A stretch of DNA of 64,000 nt from Streptomyces sp. 71268 (GTDB taxonomy: Bacteria; Actinomycetota; Actinomycetes; Streptomycetales; Streptomycetaceae), in NCBI RefSeq assembly GCF_029392895.1, contig NZ_CP114200.1, positions 7,880,501 to 7,944,500 of the forward strand, written 5' to 3'. The translations under genes and the position numbers were made by a program. Every line of letters starts with the position of its first letter. The stretch's first letter is position 1. Below are positions 27,842-38,393 of this stretch, in pieces. The notes under the pieces are model-generated. The model searched no databases. It saw only the letters and a list, made by a program, of their open reading frames with translations, and had not been told where the DNA came from.

Positions 27842-29110
27842 GTGACGCACGTCAGCGGTGGCCAACCCACCGAGCGGTCCATCGAGGCCAGCTACCAGAA
27901 CTCGTTCGGCCGGATCGCCGGGTATCTGCCAGCGGACAGGGCCGTCGTCCACGCCTGGCTGGACGAGATCGGCAGAGCAGTCGAACGCAAGCGGGCGCAG
28001 AACGCCCTCGTACGGCACGACTCCGTGGCCGGCCTGGCGAGGCTGATCGACCGGGACCCCGTGACGCGGATGTACGTGAGCCTGATGATCGAACAGGCTC
28101 GGGACCGCTGGAAGGGCGGGGTGCGCGACATCCCCGACCTGCTCGACCACCTCGACACCATCGTCACCTGGGCCCCGCGCTACACCGACAAGATCCACTT
28201 CCCGATGTCCGCCCTGTTCGTCTACATGATGTACACGCCGGCCGGGCTGGCGATCTTCCGCGACAGGGGCCTCAACCAGGCGCTCGTCGGAATCCTTCGG
28301 GAGTGGTGTACGTATCTGGACAGCCCCGCCAGCCGCGACGTGCTGACCGCCGACCAGTGGCTGTCGCAGAGCGCCCGGGAGGAACTCAAGCTCGACGACT
28401 TCGAGATCGACTTCACGCTGCCCTACGGCGGGTTGGCCTCGTTCAACGACTTCTTCCACCGGGAGATCAAGCCCGACAGGCGCCCGATCGCGGGCGGAGC
28501 GGACCCCAGGATCATCGTGGCCCCCAACGACGGCAGGGTGGTAAAGATTCAGGGAAACGTGCGGCGCACCGACGAGTTCTGGATCAAGGGCCAGCGCTAC
28601 TCCCTCCACGACATGCTGGACGGCAGTGACCTGACGACCGGCTTCGTCGGAGGCGACGTCTACCAGTCCTTCCTCGCCGGCAGCGACTACCACCGCTGGC
28701 GCGCCCCGGTCAGCGGCACGGTCATCAGCGCCCGGGTGGTCGAGGGGCTGACGTTCACCGAACTCGAATCGGCGGGTTTCGACCCGGACGCCGGAACCCA
28801 GTCACAGATCTACGAAGCCTCGGTCAACGCCCGGGCCCTGATCTTCATCCAGAGCGCCGACCCCATCGGCGTCGTGTGCGTGATGCCCGTCGGCATCACC
28901 GAGATCTCCTCGCTCACCATCGGGGTCACCCCCGGGCAGCAGGTCAACAAGGGAGACGAGCTGGGGCGTTTCAGCTATGGCGGCTCCAGCATGGTCCTGG
29001 TCTTCCAGCCGGGTGCCGTGGCCGCGTTCGACGTACCGGACAACAAGACCGGGAACATGGAGAAGGGCCAGTGGTGCGCGGTCAACTCGCAGATCGCGCA
29101 TACCGGCTGA
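27842..29110 (+). CDS. Phosphatidylserine decarboxylase-family protein with N-terminal PSDC-like domain
   Basis: A 422-residue pyruvoyl decarboxylase homologue. Residues ~1-190 look like the helical domain found in the fungal/bacterial PsiD-like branch. The catalytic part follows: APNDGRVV (Asp), SDYHRWRAPVSGTV with His284, and the self-cleavage site FSYGGSSMVLVF, where cleavage before Ser382 would form the pyruvoyl group. There is no membrane segment, unlike lipid-linked housekeeping enzymes, and the length is near that of PsiD, a soluble aromatic amino acid decarboxylase. Hence an amino-acid rather than phospholipid substrate is possible. GTG 27842 has GGAGGGA upstream. Function otherwise open. 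Confidence 0.85.
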   Translation: MTHVSGGQPTERSIEASYQNSFGRIAGYLPADRAVVHAWLDEIGRAVERKRAQNALVRHDSVAGLARLIDRDPVTRMYVSLMIEQARDRWKGGVRDIPDLLDHLDTIVTWAPRYTDKIHFPMSALFVYMMYTPAGLAIFRDRGLNQALVGILREWCTYLDSPASRDVLTADQWLSQSAREELKLDDFEIDFTLPYGGLASFNDFFHREIKPDRRPIAGGADPRIIVAPNDGRVVKIQGNVRRTDEFWIKGQRYSLHDMLDGSDLTTGFVGGDVYQSFLAGSDYHRWRAPVSGTVISARVVEGLTFTELESAGFDPDAGTQSQIYEASVNARALIFIQSADPIGVVCVMPVGITEISSLTIGVTPGQQVNKGDELGRFSYGGSSMVLVFQPGAVAAFDVPDNKTGNMEKGQWCAVNSQIAHTG

Positions 29111-29362
29111 GTGCCATGAAGCTGGTGGCCGGGTGTGCCGGTGGCTCGGTGTGGTGTGCCGTAGCCCGGTGGCTCGGTGTGCCGGTGGCGCGGGCGGCGC
29201 TTCGTCGGGCACCGCGCCCACCGCGTTCCGCGCTTCCGTACGGGAGGTGTCCGCGGCGTCGGACCGCCTCGACGTGCGCGCGGTGGGGGCGAGCAACCCT
29301 GTCGGGGAAAGCTCGGGTGATCGACGCGTTTGCCCGGACGCGACGGAGGTAACCCGGAGGCC

Positions 29363-29815
29363 ATGGCTGGCATCGAACTCATCAGCGACGCGTTCAACGA
29401 CCACGCCTTCCTGGCCCGTCAGTACGCGTTCGAAGGCGCGAACACCTCGCCGCCCCTGACGTGGCGCGGTGTCCCGGACGACGCTTCCGAGCTGGTCCTA
29501 CTGTGTGAGGATCCCGACGCGCCCTCGGGCACGTTCGTGCACCAGGTCGTGGTCGGCATCGATCCCCGCAGCGACGGCGTCGAGGCGGGACAGACGCCAC
29601 CCGGCGGCACGGAGTTGGTCAACGGCTTCGGCGAACGGGGCTGGGGCGGGCCACACCCGCCTCCCGGAGACGAGGCGCACCGCTACTTCTTCCGTCTCTA
29701 CGCGCTCGCGGAACCGTGTGTCCTGCCCGACGCGCCCAGCGCCGAACAGGTGCACCAGGCGGTCGACCCACGGCAGCTCGCCAGCGGCAACCTGGTGGCG
29801 CTCTACCACCGCTGA
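29363..29815 (+). CDS. YbhB/YbcL family (PEBP-like) protein
   Basis: A 150-residue PEBP/Raf-kinase-inhibitor-like protein: YAFEGANTSPPLTWRGVP, LLCEDPDAPSGTFVHQVVVGID and GPHPPPGDEAHRYFFRLYAL are the family blocks forming the ligand pocket. Function of bacterial members is unknown. ATG 29363 is chosen because of CGGAGG at 29355-29360; an in-frame start 33 bases earlier has no ribosome site. It stands alone, 252 bases after the decarboxylase-like gene; that gap holds imperfect direct repeats of CCGGTGGCTCGGTGTG near 29138 and 29168. Confidence 0.88.
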   Translation: MAGIELISDAFNDHAFLARQYAFEGANTSPPLTWRGVPDDASELVLLCEDPDAPSGTFVHQVVVGIDPRSDGVEAGQTPPGGTELVNGFGERGWGGPHPPPGDEAHRYFFRLYALAEPCVLPDAPSAEQVHQAVDPRQLASGNLVALYHR

Positions 29816-29837
29816 CGGTGCGCGGCGGTCGAAGACA

Positions 29838-29876
29838 CGCGGCACGCTCACTCGGCGCGCGGCACGCTCACTCGGC
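29838..29876. repeat. 19 bp tandem direct repeat at a gene end
   Basis: The 19 bases CGCGGCACGCTCACTCGGC occur at 29838-29856 and 29858-29876. The second copy contains the stop codon of the minus-strand DUF6343 gene (29868-29870). Confidence 0.85.
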
Positions 29877-30212
29877 CGGTGGTCGGGTGTCGCGCTCGCG
29901 CCTGAGCCTGCGGGTGACGACCAGCAGGTCGGCCGCCGCGAAGAGGGTGAGGGCCGCGCACACCGCGGCCAGGGTGACGAGCGGGCCGCGTCCGGGGTTG
30001 TCGTCGGCGTCCGACATCGCCGCCCACACCCCGAAGACCACGGCCGCCCCGCCGAACAACGGCAGGAACACGGTCGACAGGACCCGCCGCAGCCCGAGCG
30101 CGCTCTGCGCGGTGACGGGCTCGGTCCCGGATCGGGCGAAGCGGCGGCCGATCACGCCGGAACGCCCGCGCGGCACCGGGCGCTCGTGACGCCTCGGGCT
30201 CTCATCGTTCAT
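29868..30212 (-). CDS. DUF6343-like small membrane protein
   Basis: A 114-residue protein with two hydrophobic segments: VLSTVFLPLFGGAAVVFGVWAAM and PLVTLAAVCAALTLFAAADLLVV. The preceding cytoplasmic stretch RSGTEPVTAQSALGLRRVLS is the conserved block I associate with the actinobacterial DUF6343 family. Function unknown. ATG 30212 is preceded by GAAGGAAG-like bases. Confidence 0.75.
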   Translation of the reverse strand: MNDESPRRHERPVPRGRSGVIGRRFARSGTEPVTAQSALGLRRVLSTVFLPLFGGAAVVFGVWAAMSDADDNPGRGPLVTLAAVCAALTLFAAADLLVVTRRLRRERDTRPPAE

Positions 30213-30360
30213 GGCGTACTTCCTTCACCGATCTCGGGCGGGGCGGGGGAGGGGCGACCAGGGGACGGTCGGTGCCGCCGACCCGCCGCTGTGGGACCGG
30301 CGAGCACGCCCCCGCGCGCACCGATATCCGGTCGCCGTGTGGCCGGACCTCACCAGGACT

Positions 30361-30636
30361 ATGCCGCGACAGCGCCGGCCCGGACGGGCAGGCGCGCCGC
30401 TTTCGGCCGCCCGGGCGACCCGCGCGGCGCGACGGGGAAGCCGCCGCCACCTTCAGGCGCGGCCCCGGCAGCGGGGCGGACGCAGCGGTGAGGGCGTCGA
30501 CGAGAGCGCCACCAAGGAACACCTCTACGGCGTCGCGCGGTGCCTGGGCGTCGAGGGCCGGTCGCGCATGACGAAGGCCGGACTGCTCGACGCCATCCGC
30601 AAGGCCAACCGTTCCGTGACCCGCGCGGCGCGCTGA
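30361..30636 (+). CDS. Small basic protein with Rho-N/SAP-like C-terminal motif
   Basis: A 91-residue Arg/Ala/Gly-rich protein. Its last ~43 residues, SATKEHLYGVARCLGVEGRS followed by RMTKAGLLDAIRKANR, resemble the helix-extended-loop-helix of Rho N-terminal/SAP-like modules found at the C-termini of short actinomycete 'plasmid stabilisation-like' proteins; these modules bind nucleic acid. The N-terminal half is low-complexity and may be disordered. AGGA lies five bases before ATG 30361. Existence as a gene is supported mainly by the C-terminal motif. Confidence 0.5.
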   Translation: MPRQRRPGRAGAPLSAARATRAARRGSRRHLQARPRQRGGRSGEGVDESATKEHLYGVARCLGVEGRSRMTKAGLLDAIRKANRSVTRAAR

Positions 30637-30713
30637 CGCGCCCCGGGGCCACGGATCGGACGACCGTGCCCGGCGGTCGGCGCGAGGCGCCTGGGTCCGC
30701 CGGGCACCTGGTG

Positions 30714-32591
<1,878 letters not shown>

Positions 32592-33488
32592 ATGGAGCTG
32601 AACGCGCTCAGGCAGTTCCTGGTGGTGGCGCGACTGGAGCACCTCAGCCGGGCGGCCGACGAACTGCGCGTGGCACAGCCGTCGTTGAGCCGCACCATCG
32701 CGCGCCTGGAAGCTGAACTGGGTACCCCGCTGTTCGACCGGAGCGGCCGGCTGCGACTCAACGACGCGGGCAGGCTCTTTCGCGCGTACGTCGAACGCGC
32801 CCTCGGCGAGCTGCGGGCCGGACAGCTCGCCGTCGCCCAGGCCACCAGCGAGGGCCTGGGCACCGTGCGGCTGGCATCGGAGACCTTCCTCACCCTCACC
32901 GGGCCGCTGGCGGCCTACAAGCGTGACCACCCCGCCGTGGAGCTGGAACTCCAGTGGTCGCCGGCCGAGGACATGGCCCGCCGGCTGCGGGCCCGGGACG
33001 TCGATCTGTGTGTCGCCTCGCAGCCGATCCGCGCCGAGGGTGTCGCGACGGCGCGACTCTTCGAGGACGTGGTGGGGGTGGCCGTGCCACCCGACCACCC
33101 GCTCGCGGGCCGTGCGCCCGTGAGCCTCCACGAACTCGCCGCGTACCCCTTCGTCACCGCCCGCGCGGGGCACTGGCTGCGTCGATTGCTCGACCAGCTC
33201 TTCGCCACCCAGGGCCTCGCCCCGAGGATCGGCTGTGAGAGCGACGAGCACAGCGCCATCGCGGACCTGATCGGCGCGGGCCTCGGCATCGGCCTGGTCC
33301 CCTCCTTCGCCCGCCGCAAGAACCCGCGTACGCCATTGGTATGGGTGCCCGTCGACAGCCCGGACTGCCGCCGCACCGTCACCCTGTGCTGGGCCGCCGA
33401 CGGTCACCTGTCGACGGCGGCCCAACTGATGCGCACCACGATCGCCGAGTGGGACTGGCGTAACGACCAAGCGTGTACAGGAATCTGA
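32592..33488 (+). CDS. LysR family transcriptional regulator
   Basis: A 298-residue LysR-type regulator. The N-terminal winged helix is canonical: MELNALRQFLVVARLEHLSR, then VAQPSLSRTIARLEAELGTPLFDRSGR. The effector domain runs from about 90 to the end with GTVRLASETFLTLTGPLAAY and AGLGIGLVPSFARR. GGAGG precedes ATG 32592 by five bases. Divergent to gdhA; LysR proteins often control the neighbouring divergent gene, here possibly glutamate metabolism. Confidence 0.92.
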   Translation: MELNALRQFLVVARLEHLSRAADELRVAQPSLSRTIARLEAELGTPLFDRSGRLRLNDAGRLFRAYVERALGELRAGQLAVAQATSEGLGTVRLASETFLTLTGPLAAYKRDHPAVELELQWSPAEDMARRLRARDVDLCVASQPIRAEGVATARLFEDVVGVAVPPDHPLAGRAPVSLHELAAYPFVTARAGHWLRRLLDQLFATQGLAPRIGCESDEHSAIADLIGAGLGIGLVPSFARRKNPRTPLVWVPVDSPDCRRTVTLCWAADGHLSTAAQLMRTTIAEWDWRNDQACTGI

Positions 33489-33901
33489 CGTTATGTCATG
33501 TCGTAGCCCGGCTCGTGGGTGACACTCGCCGCGCGCGGCGCGCGGGGCCGCCACGTTCACCGCACCCGTATCGGCTCACCTGGCGAACCCCGTGTGCCGA
33601 GGCGTGGGGCGTGAGGTGCGGCATGTGGCGCCTGGGGCGTGGTGGGGGCGCGTCACGCCAGGTCACGGAGGTAACCCGAGTATTGGCCTGAGTTCGCCCT
33701 AGGCGGTGCCTCCACGGTTCCTTAACATCTCGCTCAATTGGCATGCGCATGTCCGATCGGATCACATGCGCCTCCGCCTCATCGCTCCGCCCGTCACGGG
33801 TTCCGGCGGTCGCCTCTCGCGCACAGCACGTCCCCAGCACACCTCGGCGACCCCTGCCTGCCCTGACTGCCCCGATCCCCAAGGCAAAGGACTGGATCAC
33901 C
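33489..33901. other. Upstream region of secreted DUF4360 gene
   Basis: 413 bases with no supported gene. It includes a run CGCGCGGCGCGCGG and, at 33745-33771, an 8-base inverted repeat (GCGCATGT/ACATGCGC) enclosing the palindrome CCGATCGG. TTAACATCTCGCTCAATTGG just upstream is AT-richer and could be part of the promoter. AAGGA before 33902 is the ribosome site. Confidence 0.4.
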
Positions 33902-34549
33902 ATGCACACCGGCATACTCGCAACCAGCGCGGTAGTTGGCCTGTTCGGCGCGACCCTCTCGCCCCAGAGCCCCGCCACCATCGAGAACCCGCCCGCCGAC
34001 AAGATCGTGATCGAGGTCGCGACGGTGAACGGCTCCGGATGCCCCAAGGGGACGGCCGAGGTGGCCGTCTCCCCGGACAACACCGCGTTCACCGTGACGT
34101 ACAGCCGCTACCTGGCGAGAGTCGGCGGCACCTCCGATCCAACGGAATACCGGAAGAACTGTCAGCTCAGCCTCGTCGTGTACGTCCCCAGCGGCTTCAC
34201 CTACGCCGTCGCCAGCGCCGACTACCGTGGTTACGCGTCTCTGCAACCCGGCGCCACCAGCGAGCAGAAGGCGTCGTACTACTTCCAGGGATCACCGGAC
34301 ACGGCCGCCCGCTCCCACCCGTTCAAGGGCCCGCAGGACGACAACTGGCAGGTCACCGACAAGACCGACTGGGGCCAAATGGTCTGGGCGCCGTGCGGCG
34401 CGCGGCGCAACTTCAACATCAACACCGAACTGCGCGTGAACGCGGGCACCTCGGACCCGAAGAAGACCAGCTTCATGACCATGGACTCCACGGACGGTGA
34501 CATCAACACCGTCTACCGGCTCGCCTGGAAGCAGTGCCCCAAGCCCTGA
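33902..34549 (+). CDS. Secreted DUF4360 domain protein
   Basis: A 215-residue exported protein. A short signal peptide (MHTGILATSAVVGLFGATLS) is followed by DUF4360 blocks: VNGSGCPKGTAEVAVSPDN, FTVTYSRYLARVG, RKNCQLSLVVYVPSGFTYAV, and YRGYASL. Cysteines in GSGC, KNCQ, APCG and KQCP could form two disulfides outside the cell. DUF4360 proteins are found in actinomycetes and some fungi; function unknown. AAGGA upstream supports ATG 33902. Confidence 0.88.
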   Translation: MHTGILATSAVVGLFGATLSPQSPATIENPPADKIVIEVATVNGSGCPKGTAEVAVSPDNTAFTVTYSRYLARVGGTSDPTEYRKNCQLSLVVYVPSGFTYAVASADYRGYASLQPGATSEQKASYYFQGSPDTAARSHPFKGPQDDNWQVTDKTDWGQMVWAPCGARRNFNINTELRVNAGTSDPKKTSFMTMDSTDGDINTVYRLAWKQCPKP

Positions 34550-34745
34550 CCCACACGCAGGGTGACGCCATGCCGCTGGTCGGCATCCTCGTACGGCTGA
34601 AGGGGGCAGAGTCCTTCGGTCGTACGGGTGCCGCGGCGGCGGACGCGGCGCGTCGGGTGGGCCGCCGCGATCGGGCGGCGACGATGCCTGTCGCCACCTC
34701 GCTACCCGGCGGTAATCTGCGGTCCCGACCGCAAGGGGGAGTGGC

Positions 34746-35600
34746 ATGGGCGCCGTCACGCGTTTCGATCCCGTCGCCGAGCACACGCGGACCCGTGCCG
34801 CGCTGGGTGACGCCCTTCCGCGACTGGTCCGGCTGGTACGTGACGTGCCCGACCTCGACGCGGCCTCGGGCGTCCCGGTGTGGACGGTCGGCGACGTCGG
34901 GGCGCACCTGGCGGCCGTGTACCTCGCCTACCACGCCATCGCCCACCCCGACGCGCCCGTGGAGTGGGACCGGATCGTGCCGCCGGGCGAGACGTCGCTC
35001 AGTGAACGCGTCGGGGCCGTGAACGCCGCGTCCATCGGCCTGCTCAGCCGCGAGGAACGCGCCCGCCTGGGCGAACTCCTCGCCGAGCGGGGCGAGATGT
35101 TCCTGCGGGACACCGAGGGCCTGGCCCCGGACACCCTCGTCCACGCACCCTGGTTGGGGCGGGAGATCACGGTGGCGACCGCCACGGGGCTCGTGCTCAG
35201 CGAGACCCTCGTACACGGCCTGGACATCGCGCGCGGCGCCAGGCTCCCCTGGCCGATCGGACAGGACGAGGCGCGCCTGGTGCTCGGGCAGTCGATGCCG
35301 ACGATGATGCGGATGGCCCTGGACACGTCGCGGGCGCGGGGTGTGAGCATCGCGTTCGACCTCGCGATCAAGGGCGGCCCACGGCTCGCGGCCGTCGTCA
35401 ACGACGGGACGATGACGGTGACCCGCGACGCCCCACCCCGCGCCTACGACTGCCGGATCACGGCGACCCCCACCGCGTTCCTGCTGGTCTCCTTCCGGCG
35501 CACCCCCATCTGGAAGGCGGTGGCACGCGGCCACCTGCGAGCCGGCGGGCGCAGGCCGTGGCTGGCCAGGCGACTCGGGTTGCTCGTCGCCAGCCCCTGA
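34746..35600 (+). CDS. Mycothiol-dependent maleylpyruvate isomerase-like (DinB) protein
   Basis: A 284-residue two-domain protein. The N-terminal four-helix DinB/MDMPI domain carries the metal ligands in VGDVGAHLAAVYL and VLSETLVHGLDIARG (Glu and His). The C-terminal ~90 residues are SCP2-like (GVSIAFDLAIKGGPRLAAVV, PPRAYDCRITATPTAFLLV). These enzymes use mycothiol, the actinobacterial thiol, as cofactor. The actual reaction is unknown. A purine-rich AAGGGGGAG lies upstream of ATG 34746. Confidence 0.82.
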   Translation: MGAVTRFDPVAEHTRTRAALGDALPRLVRLVRDVPDLDAASGVPVWTVGDVGAHLAAVYLAYHAIAHPDAPVEWDRIVPPGETSLSERVGAVNAASIGLLSREERARLGELLAERGEMFLRDTEGLAPDTLVHAPWLGREITVATATGLVLSETLVHGLDIARGARLPWPIGQDEARLVLGQSMPTMMRMALDTSRARGVSIAFDLAIKGGPRLAAVVNDGTMTVTRDAPPRAYDCRITATPTAFLLVSFRRTPIWKAVARGHLRAGGRRPWLARRLGLLVASP

Positions 35601-35628
35601 CGGCTCGGGCCGCCGCGCCGCGCGGGTG

Positions 35629-36117
35629 TCAGGCCGGCAGGGTGGCCTCGATGGCGGTGGTGACCTCCGGGGCGTCCGGCTCGGTGCGGGGGCCGAAGCG
35701 CGCGGTGACGGTGCCGTCGGGGGCGATGAGGAACTTCTCGAAGTTCCAGCGGATGTCGCCGCTGTGGCCTTCGGCGTCGGCCGTGCCGACGAGTTCCGCG
35801 TACAGCGGGTGCCGCTCGGCGCCGTTGACGTCGGTCTTCTCGGTGAGCGGGAAGGTGACGCCGTACGTGCTGGAGCAGAAGGTGGCGATCTCCTCGGCGC
35901 TGCCGGGCTCCTGGCCCGCGAACTGGTTGCACGGCACGCCGAGGACGGTGAAGCCGCGCGCCGCGTAACGCTCGTGCAGCTTCTCCAGCGCCGCGTACTG
36001 CGGGGTCAGGCCGCACTTGGAGGCCACGTTGACGACCAGGACGGCCTTGCCGCGGTACTGGGCGAGGTCGGCCGAACCGCCGCCGAGGGCGCCGATCTCC
36101 ACATCATGGAAGGACAT
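35629..36117 (-). CDS. Glutathione peroxidase-family thiol peroxidase
   Basis: A 162-residue GPx-like peroxidase. The catalytic tetrad is complete: Cys35 in NVASKCGLTPQY, Gln69 in NQFAGQEP, Trp124 and Asn125 in RWNFEKFL. Cys35 replaces selenocysteine, and Cys81 in TFCSSTYGV may be the resolving cysteine. Actinomycetes lack glutathione, so reduction is likely by thioredoxin. ATG 36117 is used because AGGAG precedes it by five bases; a GTG six bases earlier overlaps that ribosome site. Confidence 0.9.
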   Translation of the reverse strand: MSFHDVEIGALGGGSADLAQYRGKAVLVVNVASKCGLTPQYAALEKLHERYAARGFTVLGVPCNQFAGQEPGSAEEIATFCSSTYGVTFPLTEKTDVNGAERHPLYAELVGTADAEGHSGDIRWNFEKFLIAPDGTVTARFGPRTEPDAPEVTTAIEATLPA

Positions 36118-36335
36118 GTTCACTCCTACGTTCGTCGTCGCGCCTGACTGGGAGAGAAGGTCGGGCTGTTGACGAGCGTACTGGGCTGACCGGGAGTGGC
36201 AGACCGCTTACGGCTCCCCCGCTCCCACCGGACGGTCGGCAGTCAACTGTCAGCCACCCGTAAGCCGTGAGGCTGTGAGCGTGCGGGAGGGTGGGTGCGC
36301 GCGAGACATGGGGACGCGACAGTGCCCGGGCATGG

Positions 36336-37070
36336 TCACGGCGCGCCCTCCCGCGTCGGCTCGGCGACCCAGTAGCGGGTCAGGCGTCGGCGGGTGTCGG
36401 AGAAGCCGGTCCGGGCGTGGAACATCCGGTGGTTGTCCCAGATCAGCAGCGCGTCCTCCGGGATGAGCACGGAGGTGCCGCCGGTTTCGACGAAGTCGAC
36501 GGCTCGTTCGGCGAGGGCGACGCCACCCGAGCCCAGGGGTTGGGAGTCGGCGGTGGGTTGGTCGAGGGTCTCCGAGTACGCCCCGACCCGTAGCAGGGTG
36601 GAGCTCATGCGGATGACGGTCCGGGAGGGGGTGCGGTCCACGACCGGCTTGCGGACGCCCACGGCGTCGGGGCGCTCCTCGTACGAGGGCCAGTAGACGG
36701 GGTGCTGGTGGGCGAGGCGTTGGAGGTCCTCGTCCAGGGTGGTGAGGAAGTGGCGCCCGTCGGCGAGCAGGGTGCGACCGCCGCCGCAGGTGGCCTGGGT
36801 CCGGCAGTGCAGCGCCAGGTAGCGCGGCGGCAGGCTCTGGCCCGGCGCCTCCGTGTGCGGCCGCAGGGTGTGGGGGCTCCTGGTGTCCCGCAGCGCCTCG
36901 AACCCCGCGTGGGCCTTGATGTCGTAGGCCACCTCCCCGGTGGTCTGCGGAACCAGCTCCCCCAGATGCCGCAGCAGGGCGGTGGCCTCGGAGGGCTCCA
37001 GGGGGCCCTCCACCAGCGCATATCCATGACTGTCCAAGTTGCTCTTTGCTGTCTCAAATGTCTGCTTCAT
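36336..37070 (-). CDS. TauD/TfdA-family Fe(II)/2-oxoglutarate dioxygenase
   Basis: A 244-residue oxygenase. The Fe ligands fit an HxE...H set: His72 and Glu74 in RPHTEAPGQ, distal His217 (or His214) in DNHRMFHAR, and an Arg for 2-oxoglutarate in DTRRRLTRYW. The region CGGGRTLLADGRHFL matches the TauD-like clavaminate-synthase/asparagine-oxygenase branch, whose members often hydroxylate free or bound amino acids. ATG 37070 starts MKQTFETAKSNLDSHGYALV. Divergent, across 54 bases, from a carboxyethylornithine-synthase-like dehydrogenase, suggesting the two modify one amino acid (inference). Confidence 0.85.
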   Translation of the reverse strand: MKQTFETAKSNLDSHGYALVEGPLEPSEATALLRHLGELVPQTTGEVAYDIKAHAGFEALRDTRSPHTLRPHTEAPGQSLPPRYLALHCRTQATCGGGRTLLADGRHFLTTLDEDLQRLAHQHPVYWPSYEERPDAVGVRKPVVDRTPSRTVIRMSSTLLRVGAYSETLDQPTADSQPLGSGGVALAERAVDFVETGGTSVLIPEDALLIWDNHRMFHARTGFSDTRRRLTRYWVAEPTREGAP

Positions 37071-37124
37071 TCGTGTCACGTTAGCGTAATCACAAGAACG
37101 CGTCGCGTAAGAAGAAGGTGGGTC
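37071..37124. promoter_or_regulatory. Compact divergent promoter
   Basis: Only 54 bases separate the divergent dioxygenase and dehydrogenase start codons. The segment TCACGTTAGCGTAATCAC is AT-rich for this genome and must hold both promoters, so the genes are very probably co-regulated. GAAGAAGGTGG serves the plus-strand gene. Confidence 0.5.
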
Positions 37125-38303
37125 ATGGGTACGTTGAGCCTGGGCGTGGTGGCGACCACCGGCAAGAAGCACGAGAAGCGCGTACCGCTGCACCCCGCCC
37201 ATCTGCCGCTCCTGGACGCCGACATTCGCGCCAGGCTGTACCTGGAGCGCGGTTACGGCAGGTGGTTCGGCTTCTCGGACGACGATCTGAGGCCGCACGT
37301 CGCGGGCGTCGTACCCCGGGCGGAACTGATCCGAGACTGTGAGGCCGTCATGCTGTTCAAGGTGACACCCCAGGACGTCGCCGAACTGCGCGAGGGACAG
37401 GTCCTGGTGGGCGCCCCGCACTTCGCGCAGAACATGGAGACCACCCAACTGGCCATCGACAAGCGGCTGACCGTGATCTCCCTGGAGGCCATGCGGCACT
37501 GGCCGACGGACGGCACGCGCGACCGCTTCGCCTTCTACCGGGTCAGCGAGATCGCCGGCTACTGCTCCGTCCAGCACGCCACCCAGTGCGTGGGCAGGAC
37601 CGGGGCGTGGGGCCGTCCGCTCAGCGCCGTCGTCATCGGCTACGGCTCCACGGGGCGGGGCGCGGTGGCGGCGCTGAGGGCCCAGGGTGTGTCGGAGCTG
37701 AGCGTGGTGACCCGGCGCCCCAGCGCCGCCGTCAGCCCGCCGGCGGGCACCACCCGGATGGGCCAGTTGCACTACGACCCGTCCCGCTCGCGCGACAGCA
37801 CGGTACGGCTCGCGGAGGGCGAGGTGCCCCTCGTCGCCTTCCTGGCCGAGCACGACATCGTCGTCAACTGCGCGTTGCAGGACATCGCCGCCCCCGAGGT
37901 GTACCTCACCACCGACGACCTCGACCGTTTCGCTCCCGGGTCCCTCATCGTGGACGTCTCGTGTGACAAGGGCATGGGGTTCGGATGGGCGCGTCCCACC
38001 TCCTTCGACCAACCCACCATCACGGTGGGTGGGAACGTGCACTACTACGCCGTGGACCACAGCCCCTCGCTGCTGTGGGACTCCGCCACCTGGGAACAGA
38101 GCCAGAGCACCCTGCCGTATCTGCCGGTCATCGTCGACCGCGAGAAGTGGCACACCCACGAGACGGTCCGGCGGGCCGTCGAGATGCGGCACGGCGTCGT
38201 CCTGAACCTCGGCATCCTGTCGTACCAGGGCCGCTCGCCGGCCTACCCGCACCAGCCGGTGACCGCGCGGGCCGGCGAGTCCGCGCCGCTGGTCGGCACC
38301 TGA
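37125..38303 (+). CDS. N5-(carboxyethyl)ornithine synthase / alanine dehydrogenase-like protein
   Basis: A 392-residue member of the alanine dehydrogenase/transhydrogenase fold. The N-terminus (VATTGKKHEKRVPLHPAHL, followed by YLERGYGRWFGFSDDDL) is closer to N5-(carboxyethyl)ornithine synthase, which reductively condenses ornithine with pyruvate, than to alanine dehydrogenase. The family Lys is in MLFKVTPQD and the active His in GAPHFAQN. The NAD(P)-binding loop is VIGYGSTGRGAVAAL. The C-terminal part extends beyond known synthases (~310 residues), with NVHYYAVDHSPSLLWDSAT. Likely an opine-type reductive aminase on an unknown amine/keto acid pair. Confidence 0.78.
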   Translation: MGTLSLGVVATTGKKHEKRVPLHPAHLPLLDADIRARLYLERGYGRWFGFSDDDLRPHVAGVVPRAELIRDCEAVMLFKVTPQDVAELREGQVLVGAPHFAQNMETTQLAIDKRLTVISLEAMRHWPTDGTRDRFAFYRVSEIAGYCSVQHATQCVGRTGAWGRPLSAVVIGYGSTGRGAVAALRAQGVSELSVVTRRPSAAVSPPAGTTRMGQLHYDPSRSRDSTVRLAEGEVPLVAFLAEHDIVVNCALQDIAAPEVYLTTDDLDRFAPGSLIVDVSCDKGMGFGWARPTSFDQPTITVGGNVHYYAVDHSPSLLWDSATWEQSQSTLPYLPVIVDREKWHTHETVRRAVEMRHGVVLNLGILSYQGRSPAYPHQPVTARAGESAPLVGT

Positions 38304-38393
38304 CCCCGCCCTCCTCGCGGCGCCCGGCCGAGGCCGCCCCCCCACCCTGACGAGACCGCGACCAGGTGGGGGAGCCGGGCCCACGGCGGCGTG

